A stretch of DNA of 41,673 nucleotides from Spirochaetes bacterium ADurb.Bin110 (GTDB lineage Bacteria; Spirochaetota; Spirochaetia; Treponematales; Rectinemataceae). This document shows, piece after piece, positions 24,955 to 34,303 of the stretch. The position numbers and the translations under genes were made by a program. The notes under the pieces are model-generated. The model saw only the letters and a program-made list of their open reading frames with translations. It had not been told where the DNA came from and searched no databases. The stretch is from the NCBI GenBank assembly GCA_002070755.1, contig MWDY01000174.1, positions 1 to 41,673 on the forward strand, written 5' to 3'. The stretch's first letter is position 1, and the number at the start of each line of letters is the position of its first letter.

Positions 24955-27900
24955 CTAATCCTGCTCGAACTCCAGGTGAGAGCCGCCCACACCTTTTTGG
25001 ACGACGATTCTAGATGGTATACGGCTATAAAGCTCGTCCACATGGGAGATGATAGCAATGCTCTTGTCACCTCTAAGGTCTTCCAAGACCGAGATGGCCT
25101 GCGAGAGTGATTCCTCATCTAAACTCCCAAAGCCCTCATCGATAAAGAGCGATTCAATGCGATTTGCTCTTGCTCGTTCCTGGATTGAGTCGGCTAATCC
25201 CAGAGCAAGGCTTATGGAAAGCATGAATTTTTCTCCTCCGGAAAGCGTGCCTACAGGGCGACGGCCCCCATTCCAGGAATCGAGCACATAGAGTTCCAAG
25301 CCTATTTTTTGGTTGCCGCTACCACCCAAAATATCGGCTTCCACCAGGAAGCGGCCATTGCTCATCCGGTATAGTCGCTCGGAAGCTCGCATGGCTATTT
25401 CGCGGAATTGAAGGCCTAAGACATAGTTCTTGAATGGCATTTTTCTCTGTGGGTTTAGGCTCCCCCCAAGCAGTTTTGAAAGCTTTTGGTGTTTTCCGAA
25501 CTCCTCAGTAGCGCTTTTGTATTCGCGAGTCAATTCATCTCGCCTGGAAAGAAGGCGACGAAGCTGATCGAGTTCTGTTATAAAATGGGCCCGCCCGTCG
25601 CGCAAATCCGATATAGCAATTTCAATGTTCTTCTTTCTCTCGAATAGTTCATCGCACTCCTCTCTAATGGCTTTTTCTTGTTGTTCGAGTCGAAGAGGCT
25701 CGAGGATTTCCGGATGCTCCAGTTTATCGACATGTTCTTTCCCGTGTTCGAGGGATCGATCGAGTGCTTCATAGGATGCACGAGCTTCAGTGTAGGATTG
25801 TCGGAATGCCGAAATCTCCTTTGCCTCTTCTTTGATGCGATCGCTTGTCCAGACAGAACAAAGGATTTCTTCGATAAGTTTTTTTAATGCAGGCTCATTT
25901 ATTATATGAGCGAAAAAGATGCTCTCCAAAGTTCCTGAAAGCTCGATAATCTGCTCAGAGCTCAGCTTAAATCTTCTAGTCTTTGGTAAGACATTGTCTA
26001 GCTGGGCAAAGAGCTCCTGTAGCGATCTTGAGGACAATCTTGAGGGAGATTCAAGCGAGCCCGAAAAATTATTAGGTGAACCCAAAGAGCCTTGCAATGG
26101 CCAGCTTGTCTGTTGCTCATATAATGGTGCCTCTTTCTCCGAAGAAATTGCCGAAGATTCGAGAAGCTGTAAGAGCCTTCTCGCTTCTATTTTCTCGGCT
26201 TCATGGAGAAATCCCTCGAGCATTATAGCAAAAGCCGATCCTTTTTGAGTAATTGTCTCCAACTGCATGTCGATTTTGATGCTTGTAGAGCTCCAGGCTA
26301 TTTCCCATTTTTGAGCTCGCTCTTCGATCTGATCGATCTCGTTATGGAGAGCGGCAAGATTTTCTTCTGCCTCTTTGAGGCGAATCCTAGGATCCTCTTT
26401 CCCGACCTGTGCTCCAAGAGAAGCAATATGAGCATCTAATTCGGCACGCTTAATCTCGAGTGCGGTCTTTTCCTCTTGAATTCGAATAAAATCGCGCTCT
26501 ACCTGATCAAGAGTCTTTCGCATTTTTTGCAATGTTTCGCGCTCATGTTGATAGTCTTTCAGTCGTTCTTCGAGTTGGCGGCGCTGAGATTGTAAACGCG
26601 CGCTTATGGATGCAGCCGCTAAAGAAATCCGATCAAAAGGTATAGTGGCTTCATCTCCCAGGACTTCGCAGGGAATAGAGCTCAATTCTTCTGAGATTCT
26701 ATCTACTGTATTCTTAAGATCTCGCGTGAATTCCTCGATGCGGTTTTCCAGATTCTCCTTATTCTGAATTAAGGCAGCGCGCGATGATTTGATCGCTTCC
26801 ACTACTTTTTGTGCGGCTTTGATGGTTTTGTCATCTAGAGCTTTCTGCTCAAGTTTAGCGGGATTGGGATGATCTCGAGCTCCGCAGACAGGGCATGGTT
26901 CACCAGGAACGAGCGAGGCGGCAAGGATACTAGCCTGAGCATGACGAATTTCCTCAGCAATACGATCTCGATTCTGTTCGGCAATAGCGAGCTCTTGGTC
27001 GATGGATAGGATAGAATCTTCCGCTTGCTGAATTTTACGTAAGGTTTCGGAGCGCTGTGCTTCTATCTTTTCTTTTTGTTCTATCCAAGTCTCTATTCGC
27101 TTGAATGCTTCGTCTGCGATGACAATCTTTTGAAATGACTCTTGTGCTATGGGCTCGCTTTGAAGAGCATTTTCGATCTCTGTTATGCCAGATTTGAGCC
27201 GAGCGCTCTCTTTTTGTTGAGATTCCCAATTCTCCGAAGCAGCATCGAGTCTTTGCAGAACCTCTCTACATTCGCTTTCGCATTGTTCCTTTTGGTTCCA
27301 TGCATTAACAGCATTTTGATACAATGCGGCTCTGCGCTGCAGATTATCATAATCCTTTCGAAGAAAGGGCAATCTTTTCTGTTTTTCCTTTATCTCGATT
27401 CGCTCTTCTTCGAGCATTGAAAGCTCTGTCCCTGTCTGTAAGGCTTCTAAAAGAATCTCGATTAGTTCCCCGTAATCAGCCGATACTCTTCTCGCCAAGC
27501 TCGCCAGTTCTCCAAGTGATTTGGCTGCTTCGAGCTTTCTTTCGCGTTCATCGAAGATGGGCTTTATTTCTTCATTTTCATGGAAGCTTTTCCAGGCTGC
27601 AAGCATAGATTGAAGGAATGAAAGGCGCTCATTTTTTTGAGCGATTTGAGTTTCTAGATTCGAAGAATTCCTCGTCAATTCTTCTATTTTTTCCTCGAAT
27701 TCGGATATTGCTTTTCCTGATTCTTTTATACGAGATTCGGGCTCGGCGCCGAGCTCATTCGAGATATGCTCGATTTCCTCTTGCTTTGCTTTTAGGTAAG
27801 CCTCGAGCTCTACGACTTTTTTTCTCGCTGCCTCGGTGACTGCATCATAGATGCTTACATCGAAGAGCTTTTCGAGAATCTCGACTCGCTCCGTGGTTTT

Positions 27901-28398
27901 CATTTCAAGAAATTTCTGGAACTCTCCCTGGGGCAGAAGCACGATCTTTGAAAACTCATCAGCACTTAGGCGCAGAAGATCTAGCAAAATCTGGTTAGCC
28001 GTCGTAGAACGATCAGCTTGTATTTCATAACTTCCCTTTTCATTCATCTGATAGAGCTCAACCTCGCTTGCGGCCTCAGATTCCTGTCCCTTTTTATTGC
28101 GCTTCTTGTAAGGCAGGCTTCGATATACTTTCCATTGCCCAGATGAAGCCAGGAACTCGAACTCGACCCAGGGCTTGCTTCCAGCTGGAGAAAAGCGCGA
28201 ACCAAGCTCACGCTCGAGATTGCTCCGTCCCCCGATTGCCTTCCCATAGAGTGCATAAGCAATAGCATCGAAAATGGTGGTTTTCCCCGAACCAGTCTTG
28301 CCATAAATAAGAAAAAAGTCGTCGAGCTTACTAAAATCGATGTCCTGACGTTTGTGGTATGGACCAAAGTGTTCGAAAGAAAGAGAAAGCGGCTTCAT
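24955..28398 (-). CDS. sbcC: DNA double-strand break nuclease ATPase SbcC (Rad50-like)
   Basis: 1147 residues, somewhat longer than the common 1000-1050. Walker A YGKTGSGKTTIFDAIAYALYG is at about residues 33-53. Near residue 500 the zinc hook GEPCPVCGARDHP splits two long coiled coils. The C-terminus has the signature LSGGEKFMLSISLALGLAD and Walker B ESLFIDEGFGSLD. With SbcD it opens hairpins and processes broken ends. About residues 750-795 form a Ser/Leu/Gly/Pro-rich, non-coiled stretch unlike the rest. It overlaps sbcD by four bases (ATGA). Confidence 0.95.
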   Translation of the reverse strand: MKPLSLSFEHFGPYHKRQDIDFSKLDDFFLIYGKTGSGKTTIFDAIAYALYGKAIGGRSNLERELGSRFSPAGSKPWVEFEFLASSGQWKVYRSLPYKKRNKKGQESEAASEVELYQMNEKGSYEIQADRSTTANQILLDLLRLSADEFSKIVLLPQGEFQKFLEMKTTERVEILEKLFDVSIYDAVTEAARKKVVELEAYLKAKQEEIEHISNELGAEPESRIKESGKAISEFEEKIEELTRNSSNLETQIAQKNERLSFLQSMLAAWKSFHENEEIKPIFDERERKLEAAKSLGELASLARRVSADYGELIEILLEALQTGTELSMLEEERIEIKEKQKRLPFLRKDYDNLQRRAALYQNAVNAWNQKEQCESECREVLQRLDAASENWESQQKESARLKSGITEIENALQSEPIAQESFQKIVIADEAFKRIETWIEQKEKIEAQRSETLRKIQQAEDSILSIDQELAIAEQNRDRIAEEIRHAQASILAASLVPGEPCPVCGARDHPNPAKLEQKALDDKTIKAAQKVVEAIKSSRAALIQNKENLENRIEEFTRDLKNTVDRISEELSSIPCEVLGDEATIPFDRISLAAASISARLQSQRRQLEERLKDYQHERETLQKMRKTLDQVERDFIRIQEEKTALEIKRAELDAHIASLGAQVGKEDPRIRLKEAEENLAALHNEIDQIEERAQKWEIAWSSTSIKIDMQLETITQKGSAFAIMLEGFLHEAEKIEARRLLQLLESSAISSEKEAPLYEQQTSWPLQGSLGSPNNFSGSLESPSRLSSRSLQELFAQLDNVLPKTRRFKLSSEQIIELSGTLESIFFAHIINEPALKKLIEEILCSVWTSDRIKEEAKEISAFRQSYTEARASYEALDRSLEHGKEHVDKLEHPEILEPLRLEQQEKAIREECDELFERKKNIEIAISDLRDGRAHFITELDQLRRLLSRRDELTREYKSATEEFGKHQKLSKLLGGSLNPQRKMPFKNYVLGLQFREIAMRASERLYRMSNGRFLVEADILGGSGNQKIGLELYVLDSWNGGRRPVGTLSGGEKFMLSISLALGLADSIQERARANRIESLFIDEGFGSLDEESLSQAISVLEDLRGDKSIAIISHVDELYSRIPSRIVVQKGVGGSHLEFEQD

Positions 28399-29651
28399 GA
28401 AAGCTCCTCTTCAGCATTTCTAAGGAGAGTGTCGAAAACCTTCAGCAATTCTTCAGAAGGTGGCTCATCGAGAATGCCTTGCGTAAAGCTTATAAAGTCA
28501 TTGAGAACTGCGGTGTGAAGTGATGTGCCGGCAAGGTTTCCTGCCGCATCAGGATTTGATGTCTCTTCATTTGGATGTATAAGAGTAGCCAAATCTCTGA
28601 CTTTTTCAACCTCCGTCCCCATTCTTTTTTCAAAGACCTCTTGACGCACAGACATCAGATTGGGAAAGCGAAGAGCAAGACGATTGAAAGCATCATATAC
28701 GGGCTCTTCGTCGGTAAGGAGAACCTCGACATAGTCATCCTCTATAAAAGTAGATTGGGCCGTAAGTTCCGCAAAACTGCCTCTAACGCGCTTAAAGACA
28801 TGTAATGGCTCTAGTTCTATTCGCTCTATTCTTGCCTGCTTACCATCCTCGAGCTCGACATATAAAAATCCTTTTTCGATACCTTCATCCCCAAAAGACA
28901 TTGGCATAGGCGCGCCAGAATACCAAACCTTCGGGGACAGAGCTTGCATCCTATGCAAGTGCCCAAGCGCCACATAATCGAAGCCCTCGAAAAGTGAGAC
29001 TGGTACGGCTTCTGTTCCGCCAATAAAGGCTATATCCGATTCCGAAAGAACAGCTCCCCTAACATAGCAGTGCGCTACAAGAATATTTAGGTCATATTCC
29101 GAGGGACGGAGGTTTGCTATAATGCTCTCCATACGATCCGCCATTGAGCTTATGATCTCGTTGCAGCCTGCTTCTACTTTCCCTTCTTCAGCCAACCTTC
29201 TCTTGAATTCGTGGTAAGTTCCATGAGTCACAAAGGGAAGCGCCCAAACCGCTGCTTTCTTTCCACCCTTTTCCAGCACGAGAGTAGGGCTTGAAAGGAT
29301 TTCGCTAACCAAGTATATGCCTACGGCTTCGAACAATTCTGCCGCAAAAGCGATTCGTTTTGGGGAATCATGATTTCCCGGTATGACGAGAATGCGGCTA
29401 TTTTGCGGTAGAACGCGCTTGAGCTTAGCCATAAACCAGCCGAACATAGTCTGAGCGCTCTCTGAAGGAATACTTCGATCGAATACATCTCCTGCAATGA
29501 CTACAAGATCGAGCTTGAGCATCCTGATCTTTTCGACAATCTGCTCGAGCGCAGCGCTCTGATCCTGAGCCAGATCTTGAGATCTAAGGCTCTTTCCGAG
29601 ATGGAGATCAGAAATATGAGCAATTTTGAATATTTTGTCAGAACATGACAT
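28395..29651 (-). CDS. sbcD: DNA double-strand break nuclease SbcD (Mre11-like)
   Basis: 418 residues, normal for SbcD. The metallophosphoesterase motifs are in order: HISDLHLGK (about 12-20), VVIAGDVFDRS (near 49), PGNHDSPKR (near 93), ILVAHC (near 184) and ALGHLHR (near 232). It provides the Mn-dependent exo/endonuclease activity of SbcCD. AAAGGA lies upstream of the ATG. It is the first gene of the pair. Confidence 0.95.
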   Translation of the reverse strand: MSCSDKIFKIAHISDLHLGKSLRSQDLAQDQSAALEQIVEKIRMLKLDLVVIAGDVFDRSIPSESAQTMFGWFMAKLKRVLPQNSRILVIPGNHDSPKRIAFAAELFEAVGIYLVSEILSSPTLVLEKGGKKAAVWALPFVTHGTYHEFKRRLAEEGKVEAGCNEIISSMADRMESIIANLRPSEYDLNILVAHCYVRGAVLSESDIAFIGGTEAVPVSLFEGFDYVALGHLHRMQALSPKVWYSGAPMPMSFGDEGIEKGFLYVELEDGKQARIERIELEPLHVFKRVRGSFAELTAQSTFIEDDYVEVLLTDEEPVYDAFNRLALRFPNLMSVRQEVFEKRMGTEVEKVRDLATLIHPNEETSNPDAAGNLAGTSLHTAVLNDFISFTQGILDEPPSEELLKVFDTLLRNAEEELS

Positions 29652-29865
29652 CTGGAATCTTTCCTTTCTAAGCTCAGTTTAGTATGTTTTTATTGTGGGC
29701 TCAATTCGGAGCAGAGAATAAAAGCGGGATTCATTGGCTGTCTTCTCTCTGCTGGCGTCAAGAGCTTTTCAGCGTTTCAATTAGAGCTAGTATGATGTTA
29801 TGTTTTTCTGCTGATTATTGTTCTAGACACCTCCGCAAGAGAAGCTTCCGCAAAGGAGTTATTCC

Positions 29866-30846
29866 ATGATTTATCGACATTTAGGTTCAGCAGGTATCAA
29901 GGTTTCAGTGCTTTCGCTAGGTTCATGGGTGACCTATGGCTCGCAGATCGATATCGATACAGCAGCACAGATGATCAAATACGCTTATGACCATGGCGTC
30001 AACTATTTCGACAACGCAGAATCCTATGCAGAAGGGCAATCCGAAGTCATCATGGGCCAAGCTCTTCGTAGACTCGGACTGAGGCGAGGCTCCTATCTTA
30101 TATCGACCAAGCTTTTTTGGGGAATCCACGATGGCCCTAACGAAAAGAATACTCTCAACCGCAAGTACCTTCTAGAGGCAATCGAAGCTAGCCTCGAGCG
30201 TCTGGGGATGAAATATGTCGATCTTTTGTTCTGTCATCGTCCAGATCCTGAAACACCGATCGAAGAGACGGTATGGGCTATGCACGACATTGTATCTTCA
30301 GGCAAAGCTCTATATTGGGGAACGAGCGAGTGGTCTGCCGAGCAGATTCGCGAAGCATGGGAAATCGCAGATAAGCGCAATCTCCGAAAACCCCAGATGG
30401 AGCAGCCTCAATACAACATGCTGGTGCGCACCAAGGTCGAAAAAGAATTTGCACGTCTTTACCAGGGCATAGGCCTCGGGCTCACTACTTTCAGCCCCCT
30501 TGCTTCTGGCCTTCTGTCTGGTAAGTACAAGGATGGTATCCCCAAGGATTCGCGTTTTGGGCTGCCGGGCTATGAGTGGCTTCAGGAGCGTTGGTATCAG
30601 CCCGAGATTATAGCCAGCATCGAACGACTTCGTCCTATCGCCGCTTCCCTCGGCGCTACTATGAGCCAACTTGCTCTCGCCTGGGCCGCACACAATCCCA
30701 ATGTTAGCACCGTGATAACAGGCGCAAGCCGTCTTTCCCAACTTCAGGAAAATCTCGGCGCTATAGATATTCTGCCCAAACTAAGCGCTGAAATCCTAGA
30801 GAAGATAGACGAGGCCCTAGCACCTATTCTCAAGATGAGGAATTAG
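29866..30846 (+). CDS. Aldo/keto reductase, voltage-gated K+ channel beta-subunit type
   Basis: 326 residues, a TIM-barrel NADPH-dependent reductase. The catalytic tetrad is visible as Asp49 and Tyr54 ([11 protein letters not shown]), Lys82 (STKLFWG) and His124 ([14 protein letters not shown]). [11 protein letters not shown] and [17 protein letters not shown] are typical of the YghZ/Kv-beta branch, which reduces aldehydes such as methylglyoxal. AAAGGAG precedes the ATG. It is monocistronic and converges on the deacylase gene. Confidence 0.9.
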   Translation: MIYRHLGSAGIKVSVLSLGSWVTYGSQIDIDTAAQMIKYAYDHGVNYFDNAESYAEGQSEVIMGQALRRLGLRRGSYLISTKLFWGIHDGPNEKNTLNRKYLLEAIEASLERLGMKYVDLLFCHRPDPETPIEETVWAMHDIVSSGKALYWGTSEWSAEQIREAWEIADKRNLRKPQMEQPQYNMLVRTKVEKEFARLYQGIGLGLTTFSPLASGLLSGKYKDGIPKDSRFGLPGYEWLQERWYQPEIIASIERLRPIAASLGATMSQLALAWAAHNPNVSTVITGASRLSQLQENLGAIDILPKLSAEILEKIDEALAPILKMRN

Positions 30847-30938
30847 CAAAGAAAGTTCAAAAGTTCAGCGAAAAACAGAGGTTTAGCGCGCAATGTTGTC
30901 TGGTGCCACGAGTTATCTGGCTTTACGAGCCATCAGTC

Positions 30939-32066
30939 TTATTGCACAGGCAACAGATAAGCACCAAGTCCTTTGCTGAGCAAATCCTCATAGCTGGGAA
31001 TATTATCGAATTCCAAAGGAGTTTCTGGATGCTCCCAATTCCATGAGTTGATGATCTCAGCGATCGCGGTAACATGTCTGCCTACTCGCTCTTCGAGAGG
31101 ATGGCCATTCTCATCATATGGGACATAGAGGCGCCCTAGTTTTGCCGCGCGCACATACCATTTGTCTTTGCCGGTTAGCACAAGAGCTTCGTCTGTACGC
31201 CCACGCAATCGTCCTTGTGAAGCATTTGCGGTCTCCATCAAGAGAGGCAGGGTATCCGTGAAGTCTCCTAGTTCGCGGTGTGTAAGCCCGCGGAGATTGA
31301 CTGGCGAGGGCTCGAGACTGATCTTTATATCCTGCATTTCGAGCCCAAGCACAGTATCGGATGCTAGTTGCATGGCTTTTGGGTGTGCGACGATTGCGTT
31401 GATAACCGGATATTCTGGAGACGCTTCGTGCAGGTCCACTGTTATGGTTACATTCTGCTCTTTTATAAGTTGAACTATTCCATAACAGACTTTTTCGGTG
31501 AGAGTACCATCGGCTCGGCCTGGATAACCACGGTTCAGGTTGCGAGTTTCGCTCCCAGAGAGTGTCTGGCCAGATGAAGCATGTATATAGACATTCGGGT
31601 CTGGCCATTGGTATATGGGGTTTGTTGCTCTCGATCCATAACTGAAGACTCGCGGGCCACTTGCCGTTTCGATGGTAAAGCGCTGTGGAGCGGCCTCCTG
31701 TGGATCATTTGCCGTAAAGCCCGAGGCATTTGCTCGCGGGATAACGTAGAGTGTGCCTGTTCTAGGCAAGAAGTTTTCGACAAGCAATATGGCAGCGAGA
31801 TGGCCAGCTGGCTCGTTGGGATGAGTGCCGCCCATTACCAGCATAGAGACTCCATTATCGCTTCCTTTCATAATATAGACTTCAGTATCGCCGGCGCTGC
31901 CTTTCAAAGCTGGGAACCAATCTGAAAGCATCTTTATTTCCGTGACACCGGGTCCGGTCACGATTTTATCTGGCTTTCGCATCGCCAAAAAAGAGGAACC
32001 TGCGATCGCTGATGCCACAAAAGCTCCAGCAAGGCATATAATAGCCGTAATTGTATGTTTTTGCAT
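30939..32066 (-). CDS. Membrane-anchored AstE/AspA-type zinc deacylase
   Basis: 375 residues. An N-terminal hydrophobic segment (about 7-29) without a clear cleavage site suggests a membrane anchor or uncleaved signal, placing the catalytic domain outside the cytoplasm. GGTHPNEPAG supplies zinc ligands His82 and Glu85, and VDLHEASPEYP supplies His213, the succinylglutamate desuccinylase/aspartoacylase arrangement in the M14-like fold. TRNLNRGYPG near residue 174 matches the substrate-carboxylate loop. Known members remove acyl groups from N-acyl amino acids; the substrate here is unknown. It follows the 47-residue membrane protein by 13 bases, and its ribosome site GAGTGAGG includes that gene's stop. 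Confidence 0.8.
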   Translation of the reverse strand: MQKHTITAIICLAGAFVASAIAGSSFLAMRKPDKIVTGPGVTEIKMLSDWFPALKGSAGDTEVYIMKGSDNGVSMLVMGGTHPNEPAGHLAAILLVENFLPRTGTLYVIPRANASGFTANDPQEAAPQRFTIETASGPRVFSYGSRATNPIYQWPDPNVYIHASSGQTLSGSETRNLNRGYPGRADGTLTEKVCYGIVQLIKEQNVTITVDLHEASPEYPVINAIVAHPKAMQLASDTVLGLEMQDIKISLEPSPVNLRGLTHRELGDFTDTLPLLMETANASQGRLRGRTDEALVLTGKDKWYVRAAKLGRLYVPYDENGHPLEERVGRHVTAIAEIINSWNWEHPETPLEFDNIPSYEDLLSKGLGAYLLPVQ

Positions 32067-32079
32067 GAATATTCCTCAC

Positions 32080-32223
32080 TCACTTTATCATCAGAAGCCT
32101 TAAGAGAAGTGGCACAATCACCATCGCTGCCGTAATCTGCATAGAGAGCTTCTTCGTATCGAAGAGCTCCCATATCGTTAGAGCTAGCACAATAGCCAGA
32201 ATCCCAAGATAGACATAGAACAT
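32080..32223 (-). CDS. Small 47-residue two-helix membrane protein
   Basis: A short gene between the permease and deacylase genes. ATG 32223 is preceded by AAGGAAGG at good distance, and the frame ends in TGA at 32080-32082. The protein starts MFYVYLGILAIVLALTIWEL, then a short polar turn FDTKKLS, then a second hydrophobic stretch MQITAAMVIVPLLLRLLMIK. It is 22 bases after the permease stop and 13 before the deacylase start, so it lies inside a tight operon. I do not recognise a family. By position it could be an accessory subunit of the permease, replacing the missing DctQ, but that is inference. Confidence 0.7.
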   Translation of the reverse strand: MFYVYLGILAIVLALTIWELFDTKKLSMQITAAMVIVPLLLRLLMIK

Positions 32224-32245
32224 GGACACCTTCCTTCGACTCTTT

Positions 32246-33517
32246 CTAATAAAGAACACTGATCTGCTTGGAGAACAAGATGAAAAGTATCGCCCAAGCT
32301 ATGATTATCAGCGCAGGGACAACTAGCTTTTTCAAAATTGTCCCATACTTCTCGAGGCCTACAACCTTGGCTGCAAAAATGGCTGCGAGCGCTGTTGGAG
32401 GCATAAAGTCTCCAATAGCAGCTATAAGCGAAAGCGCAGCAGCCGTAGTGATCTGGTGCTGGCCAAGCAATGCCAACATAAAAGGCACTCCGAGCACACT
32501 AGCGGAACCGAATGCGCTAATCGCGCCGAATAGCGGAATAGAGATAGCGATCATCAGATATAGAAGTGCGGGAGGGACAGACAATGCATTTACAACGATA
32601 AATCCGCGCACACCCGTGGCTGTCATTACTTGAATGAGCATGCCGACGCCTACAAGAATCCCCAGGACCGGAAGCACATCTTCGATCGCCTTCTTTGCTG
32701 ATTTCAAGATGTTGAAGCGCGTGCCTGTAATCCAGGTGAGCGCTGTTCCCAAGATGAAAATAAGTGGCATACCGAGACCGAATATGCGTGGCACCGCTTT
32801 ATCTAGAATCATCAATACAAAGATAAAAATGAGGGGAGAAAATAGCCTAAGACCTCCAAATTTATTCAGCTCGCTGAAATCGAGGGATGCAATGACATTT
32901 GAACGGTCGACCTTATGCACATTTCTCCAGCCAAACCAAAGCGCAAATACTATGGCGAGCGGGAATGTCAGGAGAATAAGGGGCATTTCGAAGCCGACAT
33001 AAGGCATGTCGACACCTCCGCCGATGATCATGACTGGAATGTTCACCGGCGGGGCTATCATCCCCAAAATAGCTGCAATCGAAATGAGCGCTCCCGCATC
33101 TACCGTAGACATGCCCATTGCGATGAACATCGGAGCAACCACAGCACCGGCTGTCAGCACAGATGCAGTAGAACTACCCGTGATCATCCCTGGTACCATA
33201 ATCACGAAGGTCAGGAGAATCATGAGAAGTGCGGGCCATTTATTGAACTTCTTGATCACTGCCGCTGTCAAAGCATGCAGGGCTCCTGAATCGCGAAAGC
33301 CAGTCATGAACATCATGGCCGTAGCAATCGTGAGGATTGTATCGAGATAGCCAAATGTTCCTTCTACCAGATGCCGAACTGGATCCTGTACGCCACCAAC
33401 AATGGCGCCAAGTGCCGAAGCAACGAGCATTGCAACCGATACCGGCCATTTGAAAGCAAAACATCCAGCGGCAAATGCACCAACCATCAGAATGAAAAGC
33501 CATAATTCCTGTGTCAC
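32246..33517 (-). CDS. DctM-like (TRAP/ion transporter superfamily) permease
   Basis: 423 residues and about 11-12 membrane helices. MITGSSTASVLTAGAVVAPMF near residue 111 and ILGMIAPPVNIPVMIIGGG near residue 150 match the GSS and PPS motifs of TRAP large subunits. The second half repeats the pattern with FGSASVLGVPFML and AAIGDFMPPTALAAIF. The start is GTG 33515-33517. No DctP-type receptor or DctQ small subunit is nearby; instead it sits between a small secreted protein and a 47-residue membrane protein. The substrate is unknown. The operon mates suggest an N-acyl amino acid, a peptide or a dicarboxylate. Confidence 0.8.
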   Translation of the reverse strand: MTQELWLFILMVGAFAAGCFAFKWPVSVAMLVASALGAIVGGVQDPVRHLVEGTFGYLDTILTIATAMMFMTGFRDSGALHALTAAVIKKFNKWPALLMILLTFVIMVPGMITGSSTASVLTAGAVVAPMFIAMGMSTVDAGALISIAAILGMIAPPVNIPVMIIGGGVDMPYVGFEMPLILLTFPLAIVFALWFGWRNVHKVDRSNVIASLDFSELNKFGGLRLFSPLIFIFVLMILDKAVPRIFGLGMPLIFILGTALTWITGTRFNILKSAKKAIEDVLPVLGILVGVGMLIQVMTATGVRGFIVVNALSVPPALLYLMIAISIPLFGAISAFGSASVLGVPFMLALLGQHQITTAAALSLIAAIGDFMPPTALAAIFAAKVVGLEKYGTILKKLVVPALIIIAWAILFILFSKQISVLY

Positions 33518-33527
33518 ATAGACCTCG

Positions 33528-34109
33528 CTATTTTAGAAAAGCCGCAGCCAGAGGCTCGCCAATCTGAGAGATTTTTTGCACTATATCGAGAGGAATCTTA
33601 TTTCCGCACAGCTTGGTAAAAAGGCCATCCTTATTGCCTTCCTCGACTACTATGAAATAATCACAGGAAGGGACAGCCTCATTAATAAAGCGATCTGAAA
33701 GCTCGCCACGCCGTGCTTCGCCACCAATATGCAGGCCAATTATTTTCATGCCGCGTTTTTTAGCTTCGGTAAGCAGGGCTTTTGTTCGTTCGAGTTCTGC
33801 ATCTGCGGAGATGCCTGCTGCGCCCAGCCCCTTGGATGAGCCTCCAATCACTATGACTAGCGTCTTGGCATTCGTGCCTGCAAGCGCCTGAGCTTTTACT
33901 AATGGATCCATGGTAAAATTCAATTTTGCCCTTGTCATGAGCGTTTTTACCATTTCGACATCGGCGCTCTGACCTATAGAAGTTAGTAGCGCTGGCTGTG
34001 GCGCAAAAGCTGCCTTGAGATTATATGCAGCGAGCGGCAGTATCGCTCCAGTTCCAAAAAGCAGCATAAACGCTAAGAGAATTGGAATAGTCCTTCTAGC
34101 ATTTTTCAT
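33528..34109 (-). CDS. Small secreted protein, possibly DUF6305 family
   Basis: 193 residues with a signal peptide (about 1-28, ending LPLAA). The mature part has PALLTSIGQSADVEMVKTLMTRAKL, then a Rossmann-like core: TLVIVIGGSSKGLGAAGISADAELERTKALLTEA, KIIGLHIGGEARRG and CDYFIVVEEGNKDGLF. These recall the uncharacterised DUF6305 family, though I could not check this. It starts the four-gene unit, with only 10 bases to the permease gene. It could be the extracytoplasmic ligand-binding component of that permease, although it is much smaller than DctP receptors. Confidence 0.6.
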   Translation of the reverse strand: MKNARRTIPILLAFMLLFGTGAILPLAAYNLKAAFAPQPALLTSIGQSADVEMVKTLMTRAKLNFTMDPLVKAQALAGTNAKTLVIVIGGSSKGLGAAGISADAELERTKALLTEAKKRGMKIIGLHIGGEARRGELSDRFINEAVPSCDYFIVVEEGNKDGLFTKLCGNKIPLDIVQKISQIGEPLAAAFLK

Positions 34110-34221
34110 ATAAATTCCCTTTCTTCTTTAAGATACAGTCTTTCAAAATAAAGAACAGCCTTCTCATAGAGAATTGAGCCAAACAAGCTCCAGAATAAGA
34201 TAAACTAGAATAAGGCCTCAA

Positions 34222-34253
34222 ATAAAGCCGGCCTGCTATCTCAGCGGCCGGCT
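34222..34253 (-). terminator. Hairpin terminator after gamma-glutamyltransferase
   Basis: AGCCGGCC (34226-34233) and GGCCGGCT (34246-34253) form a perfect 8-bp GC-rich stem, followed on the minus strand by TTATTTGAGG. The T tract is interrupted, so termination may be partial. It divides the gamma-glutamyltransferase gene from the four-gene unit. Confidence 0.6.
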
Positions 34254-34303
34254 CTATTGTCTAAGACAGTCTAATACGATGCAGATTTACTGCTTTGATT
34301 CGA

